7,898 bases of DNA from a bacterium. GTDB lineage: Bacteria > 4484-113 > JALSIF01. How positions within the stretch are numbered: the stretch's first letter is position 1; each line of letters opens with the position of its first letter. A program made the translations under genes and the position numbers. Below are positions 1 through 6,409 of the stretch, piece after piece. The notes under the pieces are model-generated. The model was not told where the DNA came from. It was given only the letters and a program-made list of their open reading frames with translations, and did not search any database. The stretch lies in NCBI GenBank assembly GCA_026981635.1, contig JALSIF010000309.1, forward strand, positions 1 through 7,898, in the 5' to 3' direction.

Positions 1-650
1 TTCTCCAGGGTGGTGCCGGCAAAGACTTGGTCGCCCGGTTCCTTCTCCCTTGGAACTGCCTCGCCGGTGAGGGCGGCCTCGCTAACTAGACCACTACCCC
101 TAACAACCCTACCGTCCAAGGGAATGTGTTCACCTGCGATCACTTGGATCAACGTACCGGGTGAGACCTCCGCACTGGGGACCATCAGAGCTTCTCCCCC
201 CGGAGTAATCACTCTCGCCTGATCAGGCTTGAGGGCTAGCAGGGCAGAAAGGCGCAGGTTCGCTCGCTTGACCGCGAAGCTCTCCAGAAACTCAGCAAAT
301 TCAAAAAGTACCACCACTACGACGGCCTCGGTCCAGGCACCAATAAACATTGCTCCGGCTACTGCCACAGTCATCAGGGAGAGGATGCTGGGGCGAAGCT
401 TTATGAGTCCCCTGACTCCCCGGGGGTAGATGTCCCAACCGGCGATAAGAGCAGACAGCAGGTAAAGGGGAAGCACCCACAAGTCTTCTGCTCCCCATTT
501 GACAGCCAGCTCTGCGGCTGCGAGAAAGACAATTGAGACCACTAACCGCCAGAACATCGGCCGGGAAGTGAGCTCCCTTATGAAGCCCAGTTCGTCCCCG
601 GGCTGCTGTTGGTTGTCCAACGTGCAAGCGCCACCACAATCACTTCCCAA
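1..650 (-). CDS. Zn/Cd/Pb-type P1B heavy-metal ATPase, N-terminal part (cut by window edge)
   Basis: This is a membrane pump expected to export Zn, Cd or Pb using ATP. About 216 codons are visible and the reading frame is open at position 3, so the P- and N-domains and the CPC-type metal site lie outside the window. Visible parts are four hydrophobic segments (about residues 32-50, 56-75, 88-106 and 107-125), the SALLALKPDQARV stretch that leads into the actuator domain, an A-domain with GEHIPLDG, and the TGE dephosphorylation motif at 60-68. The sequence around LMTVAVAGAMFIGAWTEA resembles CadA/ZntA rather than CopA, which I infer means P1B-2. I chose the TTG at 648-650 because GGAGGT (659-664) sits 8 bases before it; TTG 618-620 is an alternative. 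From that start there is no HMA domain, only a short tail with Cys5 and Cys9 (DCGGAC). It follows the ArsR-type repressor with an 11-bp overlap, suggesting one transcript and translational coupling. Confidence 0.9.
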   Translation of the reverse strand, partial: MGSDCGGACTLDNQQQPGDELGFIRELTSRPMFWRLVVSIVFLAAAELAVKWGAEDLWVLPLYLLSALIAGWDIYPRGVRGLIKLRPSILSLMTVAVAGAMFIGAWTEAVVVVVLFEFAEFLESFAVKRANLRLSALLALKPDQARVITPGGEALMVPSAEVSPGTLIQVIAGEHIPLDGRVVRGSGLVSEAALTGEAVPREKEPGDQVFAGTTLE

Positions 651-1014
651 GGGAGGCCACCTCCATCCCAGGGAGAGCACATTCCCTGGCCTTCTCCAGC
701 AGGCCCCTGAGGATGGGGCAGGCCAGGCGGTAGTAGACCACGTTGCCGTGGCGGCGAGAACGTACCAGCCTTGCCTTGCGCAGGTAGCGCAGGTGGTGGC
801 TGGTGGCGGAGGGCGAGATGCCGGCCACCGAGGCCAGGTCGCATACGCAGAGTTCGCCGGTGATCAGGGCCATGAGGATGCGGAGGCGGCTGGGGTCGGC
901 CAGGGCCTGGAAGCGGTCGGCCAGCTCCAGTACCTCCAGCTCACCCGGCAGAGCCCGGCGGGCCCGCTCCACCGCCTCGGGGTGTTGGTGGGTGATGGTG
1001 CAGCGGTCTTCCAT
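640..1014 (-). CDS. ArsR/SmtB/CadC-family metal-sensing repressor
   Basis: This is a 124-residue cytosolic winged-helix repressor that should leave DNA when it binds metal. The family core is plain: ALADPSRLRILMAL, then ELCVCDLA at 54-61, the recognition helix SPSATSHHLRYLRKARLV (67-84) and the wing HGNVVYYRL. The Cys56-x-Cys58 pair matches the alpha-3 metal site of CadC and ArsR. An N-terminal Cys5 with His9 and His11 could complete a CadC-like Cd/Pb/Zn thiolate site, while Cys99 and Cys112 lie near the C-terminus. The SmtB-type alpha-5 Asp/His zinc ligands are not evident. The ATG at 1012-1014 has no Shine-Dalgarno sequence but starts right where its promoter would begin transcription, so the mRNA is probably leaderless. 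The gene overlaps the downstream efflux ATPase, which it presumably regulates together with itself. A CadC-like Zn/Cd/Pb role is more likely than arsenic because of the ATPase partner. Confidence 0.93.
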   Translation of the reverse strand: MEDRCTITHQHPEAVERARRALPGELEVLELADRFQALADPSRLRILMALITGELCVCDLASVAGISPSATSHHLRYLRKARLVRSRRHGNVVYYRLACPILRGLLEKARECALPGMEVASLGK

Positions 1015-1021
1015 AGGTGAG

Positions 1022-1050
1022 AGTATATGAGCAACTGCTCATATAGTCAA
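1022..1050 (-). promoter_or_regulatory. Promoter of the ArsR-type repressor/ATPase operon
   Basis: On the minus strand a -35 TTGACT (plus 1045-1050) and a -10 TATACT (plus 1022-1027) are separated by exactly 17 bases. This is a near-consensus housekeeping promoter. The -10 ends only 7 bases before the repressor ATG, so transcription would begin at or next to the start codon, giving a leaderless message. The spacer is occupied by the inverted repeat described as the operator, so a bound repressor would block polymerase directly. Confidence 0.8.
1024..1045. promoter_or_regulatory. ArsR/SmtB-type operator, perfect 10-2-10 inverted repeat
   Basis: TATATGAGCA at 1024-1033 and TGCTCATATA at 1036-1045 are perfect reverse complements separated by AC. 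AT-rich imperfect repeats with a TGAxCA-type half-site and a 2-bp centre are typical of ArsR/SmtB-family operators. The site lies between the -35 and -10 of the repressor gene, which indicates autoregulation. It is about 100 bp from the divergent copper-type ATPase start, so an effect on that gene is possible but unproven. Confidence 0.85.
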
Positions 1051-1094
1051 GTGGACAGAGAGGGGGAACGGAGAGGGTTGGGTTAGGTGATATC

Positions 1095-1111
1095 ATACCC
1101 CCAACGGGTAT
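1095..1111. promoter_or_regulatory. CsoR-like copper operator candidate
   Basis: ATACCC (1095-1100) and GGGTAT (1106-1111) form a perfect 6-bp inverted repeat around CCAAC. Read on the minus strand, ATACCCGTTGGGGGTATG closely resembles CsoR operators such as the one before Bacillus copZA, as recalled from general knowledge rather than searched. It lies 37 bp before the copper-type ATPase start codon, a position where a repressor could block its promoter. No convincing -35/-10 pair could be placed around it, and no CsoR gene lies in the window. Confidence 0.55.
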
Positions 1112-1135
1112 ATCCCCTAGTACAACTCCACGTGC

Positions 1136-1141
1136 GGAGGT
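1136..1141 (+). promoter_or_regulatory. Ribosome binding site of the copper-type ATPase
   Basis: GGAGGT ends 6 bases before the ATG at 1148. This fixes the start and shows that, unlike the divergent repressor, this gene uses a leadered, Shine-Dalgarno-driven message. Confidence 0.85.
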
Positions 1142-1147
1142 CTGATC

Positions 1148-4100
1148 ATGAGCAGTGAGGAAGGCCAGATCCAGGTGATTGATCCGGTCTGCGGGATGAA
1201 GGTTGACCCGGCCAAGGCGGCGGGCAGCTTTGAGTACAGGGGGAAGACCTACTACTTCTGTTCGGAGCACTGCCTAAGCAAGTTCAAGGCTAACCCGGAG
1301 GCATTCACCCAGGAGGAGGGAGAGGAGGAGCCCTCCATCGGTGGGCATATCCACCGTCACCATGACTCTGAGGAGAAGGAGCACCACTGTGGGTGCTGCC
1401 ATGGGGGCCACTCCCACCACTCCCACGACGGAAAGGAGTCCTCCCACCACCATTCCCACCCCCAAGCCCACGCTGCCGCTGCGGTGGGAACCCAGACTGG
1501 GGAAATAAAGGACCCGGTCTGTGGGATGACGGTTGATCCACAGAGGGCAGCGGGAAGCTTTGAATATGGCGGCAGGACCTACTACTTCTGCTCCGAGCAC
1601 TGCCTTGCCAAGTTCAAGGCCGACCCGGAAAGCTTCGTTGGGGTGGCCGCAGAGCCGGAAGAAGTGAAGGATCCGGTCTGTGGGATGACCATCAGCCCCG
1701 AGCAGGCAGCCGGCAGTGTGGAGCACAACGGAAAGCTCTATTACTTTTGCTCGGAGCACTGCCTGCACAAGTTCAGGGAGAACCCGGCAAAGTACGTCGG
1801 GGAGGAGGCTGAGCTTAAGGACCCGGTTTGCGGGATGAAGGTGGACCCGGAGGGTGCGGCAGGCAGTTTTGAATACAACGGGAAGACCTACTACTTCTGC
1901 TCCGAGCACTGCCTTGCCAAGTTCAAGGCCGACCCGGAAAGCTACCTAAAGCCCAAGGAGGCAGAGAGCTACTACTGCCCCGAGTGCGAGCACGAGCAGC
2001 CCGACCCTGGCTACTGCGTCCAGTGCGGGATTGAGCTGGTGCCCAAGGTGGAGTTTGTCCCCGGCGCCGAAGAGGGCGAGGTGGAGTACTTCTGCCCCAT
2101 GCACCCCGAAGTGGTGAGTGATAAGCCGGGGGAGTGCCCCAAGTGCGGCATGGCCCTGGAACCCCGCATCATCAGTGGTGAGGTACCCAAGGGAAGCCCC
2201 GAGCTGGCCGCATTAGCCAAGGACATGTGGTTCTCCATCATTCTGGCTATACCGATTGTTATTCTTGCCATGGGAGATTACTTCCCCGCTTTCTCCGATA
2301 GGTTTCTACCTATCAGCACCAAGCTCAACTATTGGCTTCAGTTCATCTTCATGACCCCGATCATGTTCGGCCCCGCTAGGCGCTTCTACCGCAACGCCTG
2401 GCAGGCATGGAAGGGCAGCCGCACCACCAACATGTTCACCCTGATCACCATCGGAATCGTGGCTGCCTATGTCTATAGCGTCATCGCCCTGCTCTTCCCG
2501 GGGCTCTTTCCACCCGAATTTAAGAAAAACGGGATGGTTGAGCCCTACTTTGAGACCGCCGCGGTGATCACCGCCCTGATCTTTGTGGGCGTTTATCTGG
2601 AGGCCTATGCACGTTACGCCACCAACGACGCCATCCGCAAGCTGATCGGGCTTGCCCCCAAGACGGCGCGGGTGGTCCGCAACGGTGAGGAGGTGGACAT
2701 CCCGGTAAGTGAAGTCAAGGTAGGCGACATAGTGGTGGTGCGGCCGGGGGAGAAGATCCCGGTGGACGGGGTGATCATTGAGGGTGAGAGCCAGGTGGAC
2801 GAGAGCATGGTGACCGGCGAGCCCATCCCGGTGGATAAGGAGCCGGGAGATGAGGTGATCGGCGCCACCATCAACAAGGCAGGCACCTTCAAGTTCCGCG
2901 CCACCAAGGTGGGCCGGGAGACGGTGCTGGCCCAGATCATCCAGCTGGTCCAGGAGGCCCAGGCTAGCCGTCCCCCCATCCAGAAGTTGGTGGACCGGGT
3001 ATCAAGCTACTTCGTCCCCGCGGTGATCGTCATTGCCATCATCAGCTTCTTCGCCTGGCTCTTTTGGGGGCCTAGTCCCTCCCTCAACTACGCCCTGGTC
3101 GCCTTCGTCTCGGTGCTCATCATCGCCTGCCCATGCGCCCTGGGCATCGCCACCCCGTCGGCCATCATGATCGGAACTGGAAAAGGGGCCCTGAGCGGCA
3201 TCCTCATCCGTAACGCCGAGGCGCTGGAGAAGCTGGGCAAGGTTGATGCGGTGGTGATGGACAAGACCGGCACCCTCACCAAGGGCGAGCCGGCGGTGAG
3301 CGAGGTGATCCTGGTTGACGGCGACGAGGCTGAGGTGATGGGTCTGGTGGGGGCTGTGGAGCGGGGCTCCGAGCACCCCCTGGCCGAGGCCATCGTTGAC
3401 TATGTGAAGGAGAAGGGCTACCCGGAGAGGCAGGCCACCGGCTTTGAGGCCATCTCGGGAAAGGGTGCGGTGGCTGAGGTGGAGGGCCACAAGGTGGCGG
3501 TGGGCAACCTGAAGCTGATGAGCGAGCTGGGGATTGATATCGCTCCCCTGAGAGACAAGCTTGAGCGGCTCACCTCCCGCGGTGCCACCCCGGTCTTCAT
3601 CTCCATTGACGGGAAACTCAATGGGCTGATTGCCATTGAGGACCAGCTAAAGGAGAGCAGCATCCCGGCGGTGCGGGAGCTTCACCAGATGGGCATCAAG
3701 GTGATCATGCTCACCGGCGACGACCGCCGCACCGCCAAGGCCATCGCCGAGAAGGTGGGGATTGACGAGGTGATCGCCGAGGTGCTACCGGCGGAGAAGG
3801 CGGCCAAGGTAAAGGAGCTCCAGCAGCGGGGTCTCAGGGTGGCCATGGTGGGCGACGGGATCAACGACGCCCCCGCCCTGATGCAGGCCGATGTGGGCAT
3901 CGCCATGGGTTCGGGAACCGACGTGGCCATCGAATCGGCCGGAGTTACCCTGATGCACAGCGACCCCATGGGGGTGGTAAAGGCGATCAAGCTCAGCCGG
4001 GCCACCATGGTAAATATCAAGCAGAACCTGTTTTGGGCTTTCTTCTACAACACCCTGGGCGTACCGCTGGCGGCAGGGGTGCTCTATCCCTTCATCGGCC

Positions 4101-4195
4101 TGGTGATCAGCCCGGTGTTTGCCGCCGCAGCGATGGGCTTCAGCTCGGTGAGCGTGGTCCTCAACGCCTCCCGATTGAAGTGGGTCAAGGTGTAG
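1148..4195 (+). CDS. Cu/Ag-type P1B ATPase with four N-terminal YHS domains
   Basis: This 1015-residue pump is expected to export Cu(I) or Ag(I) across the cytoplasmic membrane. The N-terminus holds four YHS domains, each opening with DPVCGM and carrying YYFCSEHC (residues 12-53, 122-163, 175-216, 225-266). A His/Cys-rich linker (67-108) lies between the first two. Next come a CPEC...CVQC ribbon (277-293) and a heavy-metal-binding module CPMHP...CPKCGM (316-335). There is no HMA domain. The core is complete: eight membrane segments (about 359-379, 393-412, 426-453, 467-488, 619-641, 647-670, 960-981, 988-1012), TGE 556-558, the CPC metal site 661-663, DKTGT with phospho-Asp705, SEHP 741-744 and GDGINDAP 902-909. 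YNTLGVP in TM7 and [11 protein letters not shown] in TM8 are the P1B-1 (Cu+) signature. GGAGGT 6 bases before the ATG supports the start, and a CsoR-like repeat lies upstream. The usual length is 700-850 residues; the excess is the N-terminal array. Confidence 0.95.
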   Translation: MSSEEGQIQVIDPVCGMKVDPAKAAGSFEYRGKTYYFCSEHCLSKFKANPEAFTQEEGEEEPSIGGHIHRHHDSEEKEHHCGCCHGGHSHHSHDGKESSHHHSHPQAHAAAAVGTQTGEIKDPVCGMTVDPQRAAGSFEYGGRTYYFCSEHCLAKFKADPESFVGVAAEPEEVKDPVCGMTISPEQAAGSVEHNGKLYYFCSEHCLHKFRENPAKYVGEEAELKDPVCGMKVDPEGAAGSFEYNGKTYYFCSEHCLAKFKADPESYLKPKEAESYYCPECEHEQPDPGYCVQCGIELVPKVEFVPGAEEGEVEYFCPMHPEVVSDKPGECPKCGMALEPRIISGEVPKGSPELAALAKDMWFSIILAIPIVILAMGDYFPAFSDRFLPISTKLNYWLQFIFMTPIMFGPARRFYRNAWQAWKGSRTTNMFTLITIGIVAAYVYSVIALLFPGLFPPEFKKNGMVEPYFETAAVITALIFVGVYLEAYARYATNDAIRKLIGLAPKTARVVRNGEEVDIPVSEVKVGDIVVVRPGEKIPVDGVIIEGESQVDESMVTGEPIPVDKEPGDEVIGATINKAGTFKFRATKVGRETVLAQIIQLVQEAQASRPPIQKLVDRVSSYFVPAVIVIAIISFFAWLFWGPSPSLNYALVAFVSVLIIACPCALGIATPSAIMIGTGKGALSGILIRNAEALEKLGKVDAVVMDKTGTLTKGEPAVSEVILVDGDEAEVMGLVGAVERGSEHPLAEAIVDYVKEKGYPERQATGFEAISGKGAVAEVEGHKVAVGNLKLMSELGIDIAPLRDKLERLTSRGATPVFISIDGKLNGLIAIEDQLKESSIPAVRELHQMGIKVIMLTGDDRRTAKAIAEKVGIDEVIAEVLPAEKAAKVKELQQRGLRVAMVGDGINDAPALMQADVGIAMGSGTDVAIESAGVTLMHSDPMGVVKAIKLSRATMVNIKQNLFWAFFYNTLGVPLAAGVLYPFIGLVISPVFAAAAMGFSSVSVVLNASRLKWVKV
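1576..1634 (+). repeat. 59-bp direct repeat, copy A (in the second YHS domain)
   Basis: This stretch, from GACCTACTACTTCTG to CCGGAAAGCT, is identical base for base to 1885-1943, 309 bp (103 codons) downstream. It encodes the [19 protein letters not shown] part of the second YHS domain. Identity at synonymous positions points to recent duplication or gene conversion between the YHS units. Confidence 0.9.
1885..1943 (+). repeat. 59-bp direct repeat, copy B (in the fourth YHS domain)
   Basis: This is the second copy of the 59-bp repeat, in the fourth YHS domain. The first YHS domain (around 1245-1306) shares shorter stretches and the third (around 1735-1795) is more diverged, so units two and four are the closest pair. 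Confidence 0.9.
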
Positions 4196-4223
4196 GAATT
4201 GGAAGGTTAAGGCAGGTTCATCC

Positions 4224-5411
4224 TCACCTGAAGCTGCGCCTGGCCTCAAGAAGGAGGTTGAGGGCTACCACCAGCCACGCCTCCACCTCGTTTAGGCGCC
4301 CGAGTCTGTATCTGTGGTGATGGGCGGATATCAGGCTGTCAATCTGAAAGCCTGGGTAGCTCCCCACTCGCCAGCGGTCGGCGTTAATAAGGACGAAGTC
4401 GCCCCCGTAGTGGCTAAAGAGCTGGTAGCCCTGATAGACCTCAGACTGGGTGTATGCTTCCCGGTAGAAGGCGTCCTCAGCGAAAAACAGCCTCGCCTCA
4501 TCCATCGGGGTGAGCAGGTGGCGAAGGGCAGTTAGGCTTATGGCGTTGGCCAAGCTTTCTTCCACCACCCGCTCAAAGTATTCCTTTCCTGTTTTCCAGC
4601 GAGGGGGAAAGGAGGGCCAGGGTCTCCTTGCCCTGAAATCCATCATGCCATGGCCAAGCTCATGGGACAGGGTCGCAACCAGGTTGAAGAGGAAGCCCCA
4701 CAATAGTCTTCTTGCAAGCACTAAATTTCTCCCCCTGAGCCTCCAGATTACGGGTGTACGGTGATATTTAATCTGTAGTATCCTCCAAGGAAGGATCCGC
4801 CAAATTCCCCAGAGATTCATGGCCGAAGCCGCGCTGGGCGGGAACTTGAGGAACCTCTGCGGGCAGAGTAAGATGAGTGGATCGAAGTAGTCAAAGTCTT
4901 TGTGGCCCTTGGGCAGGTAAAGTCCCCAGGCTGCTAGCCACCAGGTCGGCTTTTTCTTTGGCTCCCTCTTTTCCCCAGCCTCTTCCCAGCCTCCGCCCCT
5001 TACCTGAGTTTCATCCAGTGGGATCCACTCTTCCTCGGGAAGCTCGCGCAGATCTTCCGGGGTTTCAATGAAGGGGGGAGGTGATGGCTTTATGGGACGC
5101 TGGGCCTCCGCAAGCCGGGTGAATATGGACATGAGAAATGGGAAAAGCTCCTCGGGGTCAATCCCCTCCCACCTTTCAACCTCATCAAGGATGCTGTCCA
5201 GAACCTCTCGGGGTACGTACTTGAGTTTGGCTGGGGGATAGATTGAATCAATGGTTCTCGGTGAAACTGTGATAACTGGAATACGGCTCCAGACACTCCT
5301 GAGACCCCGTGATGTGGCAGCCTTGCATAGTGTAGTTATGTCATCACTAAATCTAAAACCAGAGTCCCAGTCGGTGATTGTGTAGGGCCTAAGCTTCTTG
5401 CTGGACTGCAT
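4224..5411 (-). CDS. Unknown protein with HExxH motif, putative zinc metallopeptidase
   Basis: I do not recognise the family of this 395-residue protein. It has HELGH at 250-254 (4650-4664), preceded by a hydrophobic helix-like stretch (about 235-249), and VVEESLANAISL at 282-293. The HExxH plus a Glu about 30 residues later is the layout of gluzincin-type zinc peptidases, and HELGH...EE.LAN recalls the IrrE/ImmA type. The overall sequence does not obviously match that family, so the function is inferred from the motif only. Residues 105-155 are a Pro/Glu-rich, probably disordered linker. No signal peptide is evident. GGAGG (5417-5421) lies 5 bases before the ATG. It converges on the copper-type ATPase across 28 bp and has no clear functional partner in the window. 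Its codon choice looks less GC-biased than the genes on its right. Confidence 0.75.
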   Translation of the reverse strand: MQSSKKLRPYTITDWDSGFRFSDDITTLCKAATSRGLRSVWSRIPVITVSPRTIDSIYPPAKLKYVPREVLDSILDEVERWEGIDPEELFPFLMSIFTRLAEAQRPIKPSPPPFIETPEDLRELPEEEWIPLDETQVRGGGWEEAGEKREPKKKPTWWLAAWGLYLPKGHKDFDYFDPLILLCPQRFLKFPPSAASAMNLWGIWRILPWRILQIKYHRTPVIWRLRGRNLVLARRLLWGFLFNLVATLSHELGHGMMDFRARRPWPSFPPRWKTGKEYFERVVEESLANAISLTALRHLLTPMDEARLFFAEDAFYREAYTQSEVYQGYQLFSHYGGDFVLINADRWRVGSYPGFQIDSLISAHHHRYRLGRLNEVEAWLVVALNLLLEARRSFR

Positions 5412-5416
5412 CTATT

Positions 5417-5421
5417 CCTCC
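5417..5421 (-). promoter_or_regulatory. Ribosome binding site of the putative metallopeptidase
   Basis: On the minus strand GGAGG is followed by AATAG and then ATG (5409-5411). The 5-base spacing supports this start codon. Confidence 0.75.
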
Positions 5422-5435
5422 ACTAGCAAAGATTC

Positions 5436-5453
5436 CCGCTCGGTATAGAGCGG
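5436..5453. promoter_or_regulatory. 6-6-6 inverted repeat upstream of the putative metallopeptidase
   Basis: CCGCTC (5436-5441) and GAGCGG (5448-5453) are perfect reverse complements around GGTATA. It lies 25-42 bp before the metallopeptidase start, in the 143-bp divergent gap shared with the acetyltransferase. It could be an operator or a leader hairpin. The rest of the gap (5454-5554) shows no clear structure apart from the candidate -10 before the acetyltransferase. Confidence 0.35.
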
Positions 5454-5542
5454 ATAGAGATATGATACACCGCCGGTCGGGAAAATGTTTTATTCCGCTC
5501 TCCCGGGATTGGGGCGACTTTTCTGATCACCCCTTCCTCAGC

Positions 5543-5548
5543 TAAAAT
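5543..5548 (+). promoter_or_regulatory. Candidate -10 element of the acetyltransferase gene
   Basis: TAAAAT ends 6 bases before the ATG at 5555, where a -10 would sit for a leaderless message. No Shine-Dalgarno sequence precedes the ATG. The -35 is weak: TTCTGA at 5521-5526 with 16-bp spacing is the best candidate. Confidence 0.4.
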
Positions 5549-5554
5549 CAGCCC

Positions 5555-6106
5555 ATGCCGGTTTTGGTGGGGGAGCGGGTGCACATCAGGCCCCACCGGC
5601 GGGAAGAGCTGGCCAAACTGGTCAAGCTCAGAAACCGGGGGGTCAACCAGTGGGGCTGGCGGCGCCGCTTCTACAGCCTGGAGGAGATTGAGGCCGAGTT
5701 TGAGCGAAACGGCCTCATTGACCCGGAGCGCCATGTGGTCCTGGCCATCGTGGACAAGAACACCCAGGACTACCTAGGGGCGGTGGAGTACTTCAACATC
5801 AACTGGTTTGACGCCACCGTCTCCCTCTCCATGTACCTGCTGGGGGAGGACCGGCTGGGCAAGGGGATCGGCAGCGAGGCCACCCGGCTCATCGTCTCCC
5901 ACCTGATGGGCGACTTCCCCTTCGTGCGCATTGAGGCGGAGACCACCCCCGACAACCAGGCCGCCCGGCGGGTGCTGGAGAAGAACGGCTTCAAGCTGGA
6001 GGGGACCAAGCGGATGGCCGCCTGGGCAGAGGGCAGGTGGTGTGATCTTTGCCTCTACGCCCTCACCCGCCCCGACTGGGAGAGGCTGCGGGAGGGCGAG
6101 GAGTAG
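5555..6106 (+). CDS. GNAT-family N-acetyltransferase (RimJ/RimL-like)
   Basis: This 183-residue soluble enzyme should transfer an acetyl group from acetyl-CoA to an amine on a protein or small molecule; the acceptor cannot be read from sequence. The N-terminus LVGERVHIRPHRREEL (4-19) is typical of the RimJ/RimL branch. The acetyl-CoA pyrophosphate loop is RLGKGIGSEA (100-109), followed by the helix TRLIVSHL. NQAARRVLEKNGFKLEG (134-150) is the usual C-terminal motif of this branch. Length is normal for the family and no part is missing. There is no Shine-Dalgarno sequence before the ATG, while a TAAAAT box ends 6 bases upstream, suggesting a leaderless message. It is divergent from the putative metallopeptidase, and its TAG stop directly abuts the stop codon of the opposite-strand gene on the right. 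Nothing nearby identifies its substrate. Confidence 0.9.
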   Translation: MPVLVGERVHIRPHRREELAKLVKLRNRGVNQWGWRRRFYSLEEIEAEFERNGLIDPERHVVLAIVDKNTQDYLGAVEYFNINWFDATVSLSMYLLGEDRLGKGIGSEATRLIVSHLMGDFPFVRIEAETTPDNQAARRVLEKNGFKLEGTKRMAAWAEGRWCDLCLYALTRPDWERLREGEE

Positions 6107-6403
6107 CTATCTTTCTAGCCCATTTCCCTGATCTGATGGTGGTGTGACAAGCGGTGGCTCTCCCCTGAGCAGGTCGAGGATCTCCCGGTGCTCGCGGGAG
6201 AGGCGCTCCAGGTGGAGGGTGAGAAGCTCTGCCACCAGCCGGTCATCGCTCTCAAGCTTTTTCTGCAGGAAGCTCTGGTAGCGGGCCTCAAGCTCTCCCC
6301 GCTGGCGCTGGCGCAGGGTGAGGGTACGGGCCAGGGCGAAACTGAGCGGGATGAGCAGTGCCTCCACCGCCGCAATCAGTCTGAGCAGCTCAGCTTCGCT
6401 CAA
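6107..6403 (-). CDS. Small protein with one N-terminal hydrophobic helix and a long helical tail
   Basis: The family is not recognised. The 98-residue product has a hydrophobic segment at about 8-27 (LRLIAAVEALLIPLSFALA), then a charged region rich in Arg, Glu and Leu (about 28-80) that looks helical or coiled-coil, and a Pro-rich end. One membrane anchor with a cytosolic helix is a reasonable picture. The start is uncertain: TTG (6401-6403) gives this length, and an in-frame GTG about 12 codons later is possible. No strong ribosome binding site precedes either. It lies in the same frame as the gene just upstream, separated only by TGA 6410-6412 and two codons, so it could be made by coupling or be the broken end of a longer protein. 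Its position after tail-like genes recalls phage lysis-region small membrane proteins, but there is no direct match. Confidence 0.6.
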   Translation of the reverse strand: MSEAELLRLIAAVEALLIPLSFALARTLTLRQRQRGELEARYQSFLQKKLESDDRLVAELLTLHLERLSREHREILDLLRGEPPLVTPPSDQGNGLER

Positions 6404-6409
6404 GGGGGA

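Noticed and set aside
1-430. Plus-strand open frames at 10-222 and 229-429
   Set aside because: They lie antisense to the P-type ATPase, whose minus-strand frame reads through with TGE and A-domain motifs; their own products are low-complexity and match nothing.
301-639. Minus-strand 112-residue frame
   Set aside because: It is in a different frame from the ATPase and its product has no domain; the ATPase frame at the same place encodes continuous membrane helices.
1078-1114. A -35/-10 pair for the copper-type ATPase (for example TATATC 1109-1114 or TATCAT 1091-1096)
   Set aside because: No -35-like hexamer stands at 16-18 bp from any of these, so I did not call a promoter.
1274-1909. Minus-strand 211-residue frame opposite the YHS region
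   Set aside because: It mirrors the repetitive YHS codons (repeated LGAEVVGLP-type blocks) and is a shadow of the repeats.
4213-4230. CAGGT...ACCTG hairpin between the converging ATPase and metallopeptidase genes
   Set aside because: The stem has only 5 pairs, the loop is 8 bases and there is no T-run on either strand, so it is not a credible terminator.
3002-4249. Minus-strand frames of 81-162 residues opposite the ATPase core
   Set aside because: The plus strand encodes invariant ATPase motifs here; long antisense frames are expected in GC-rich genes.
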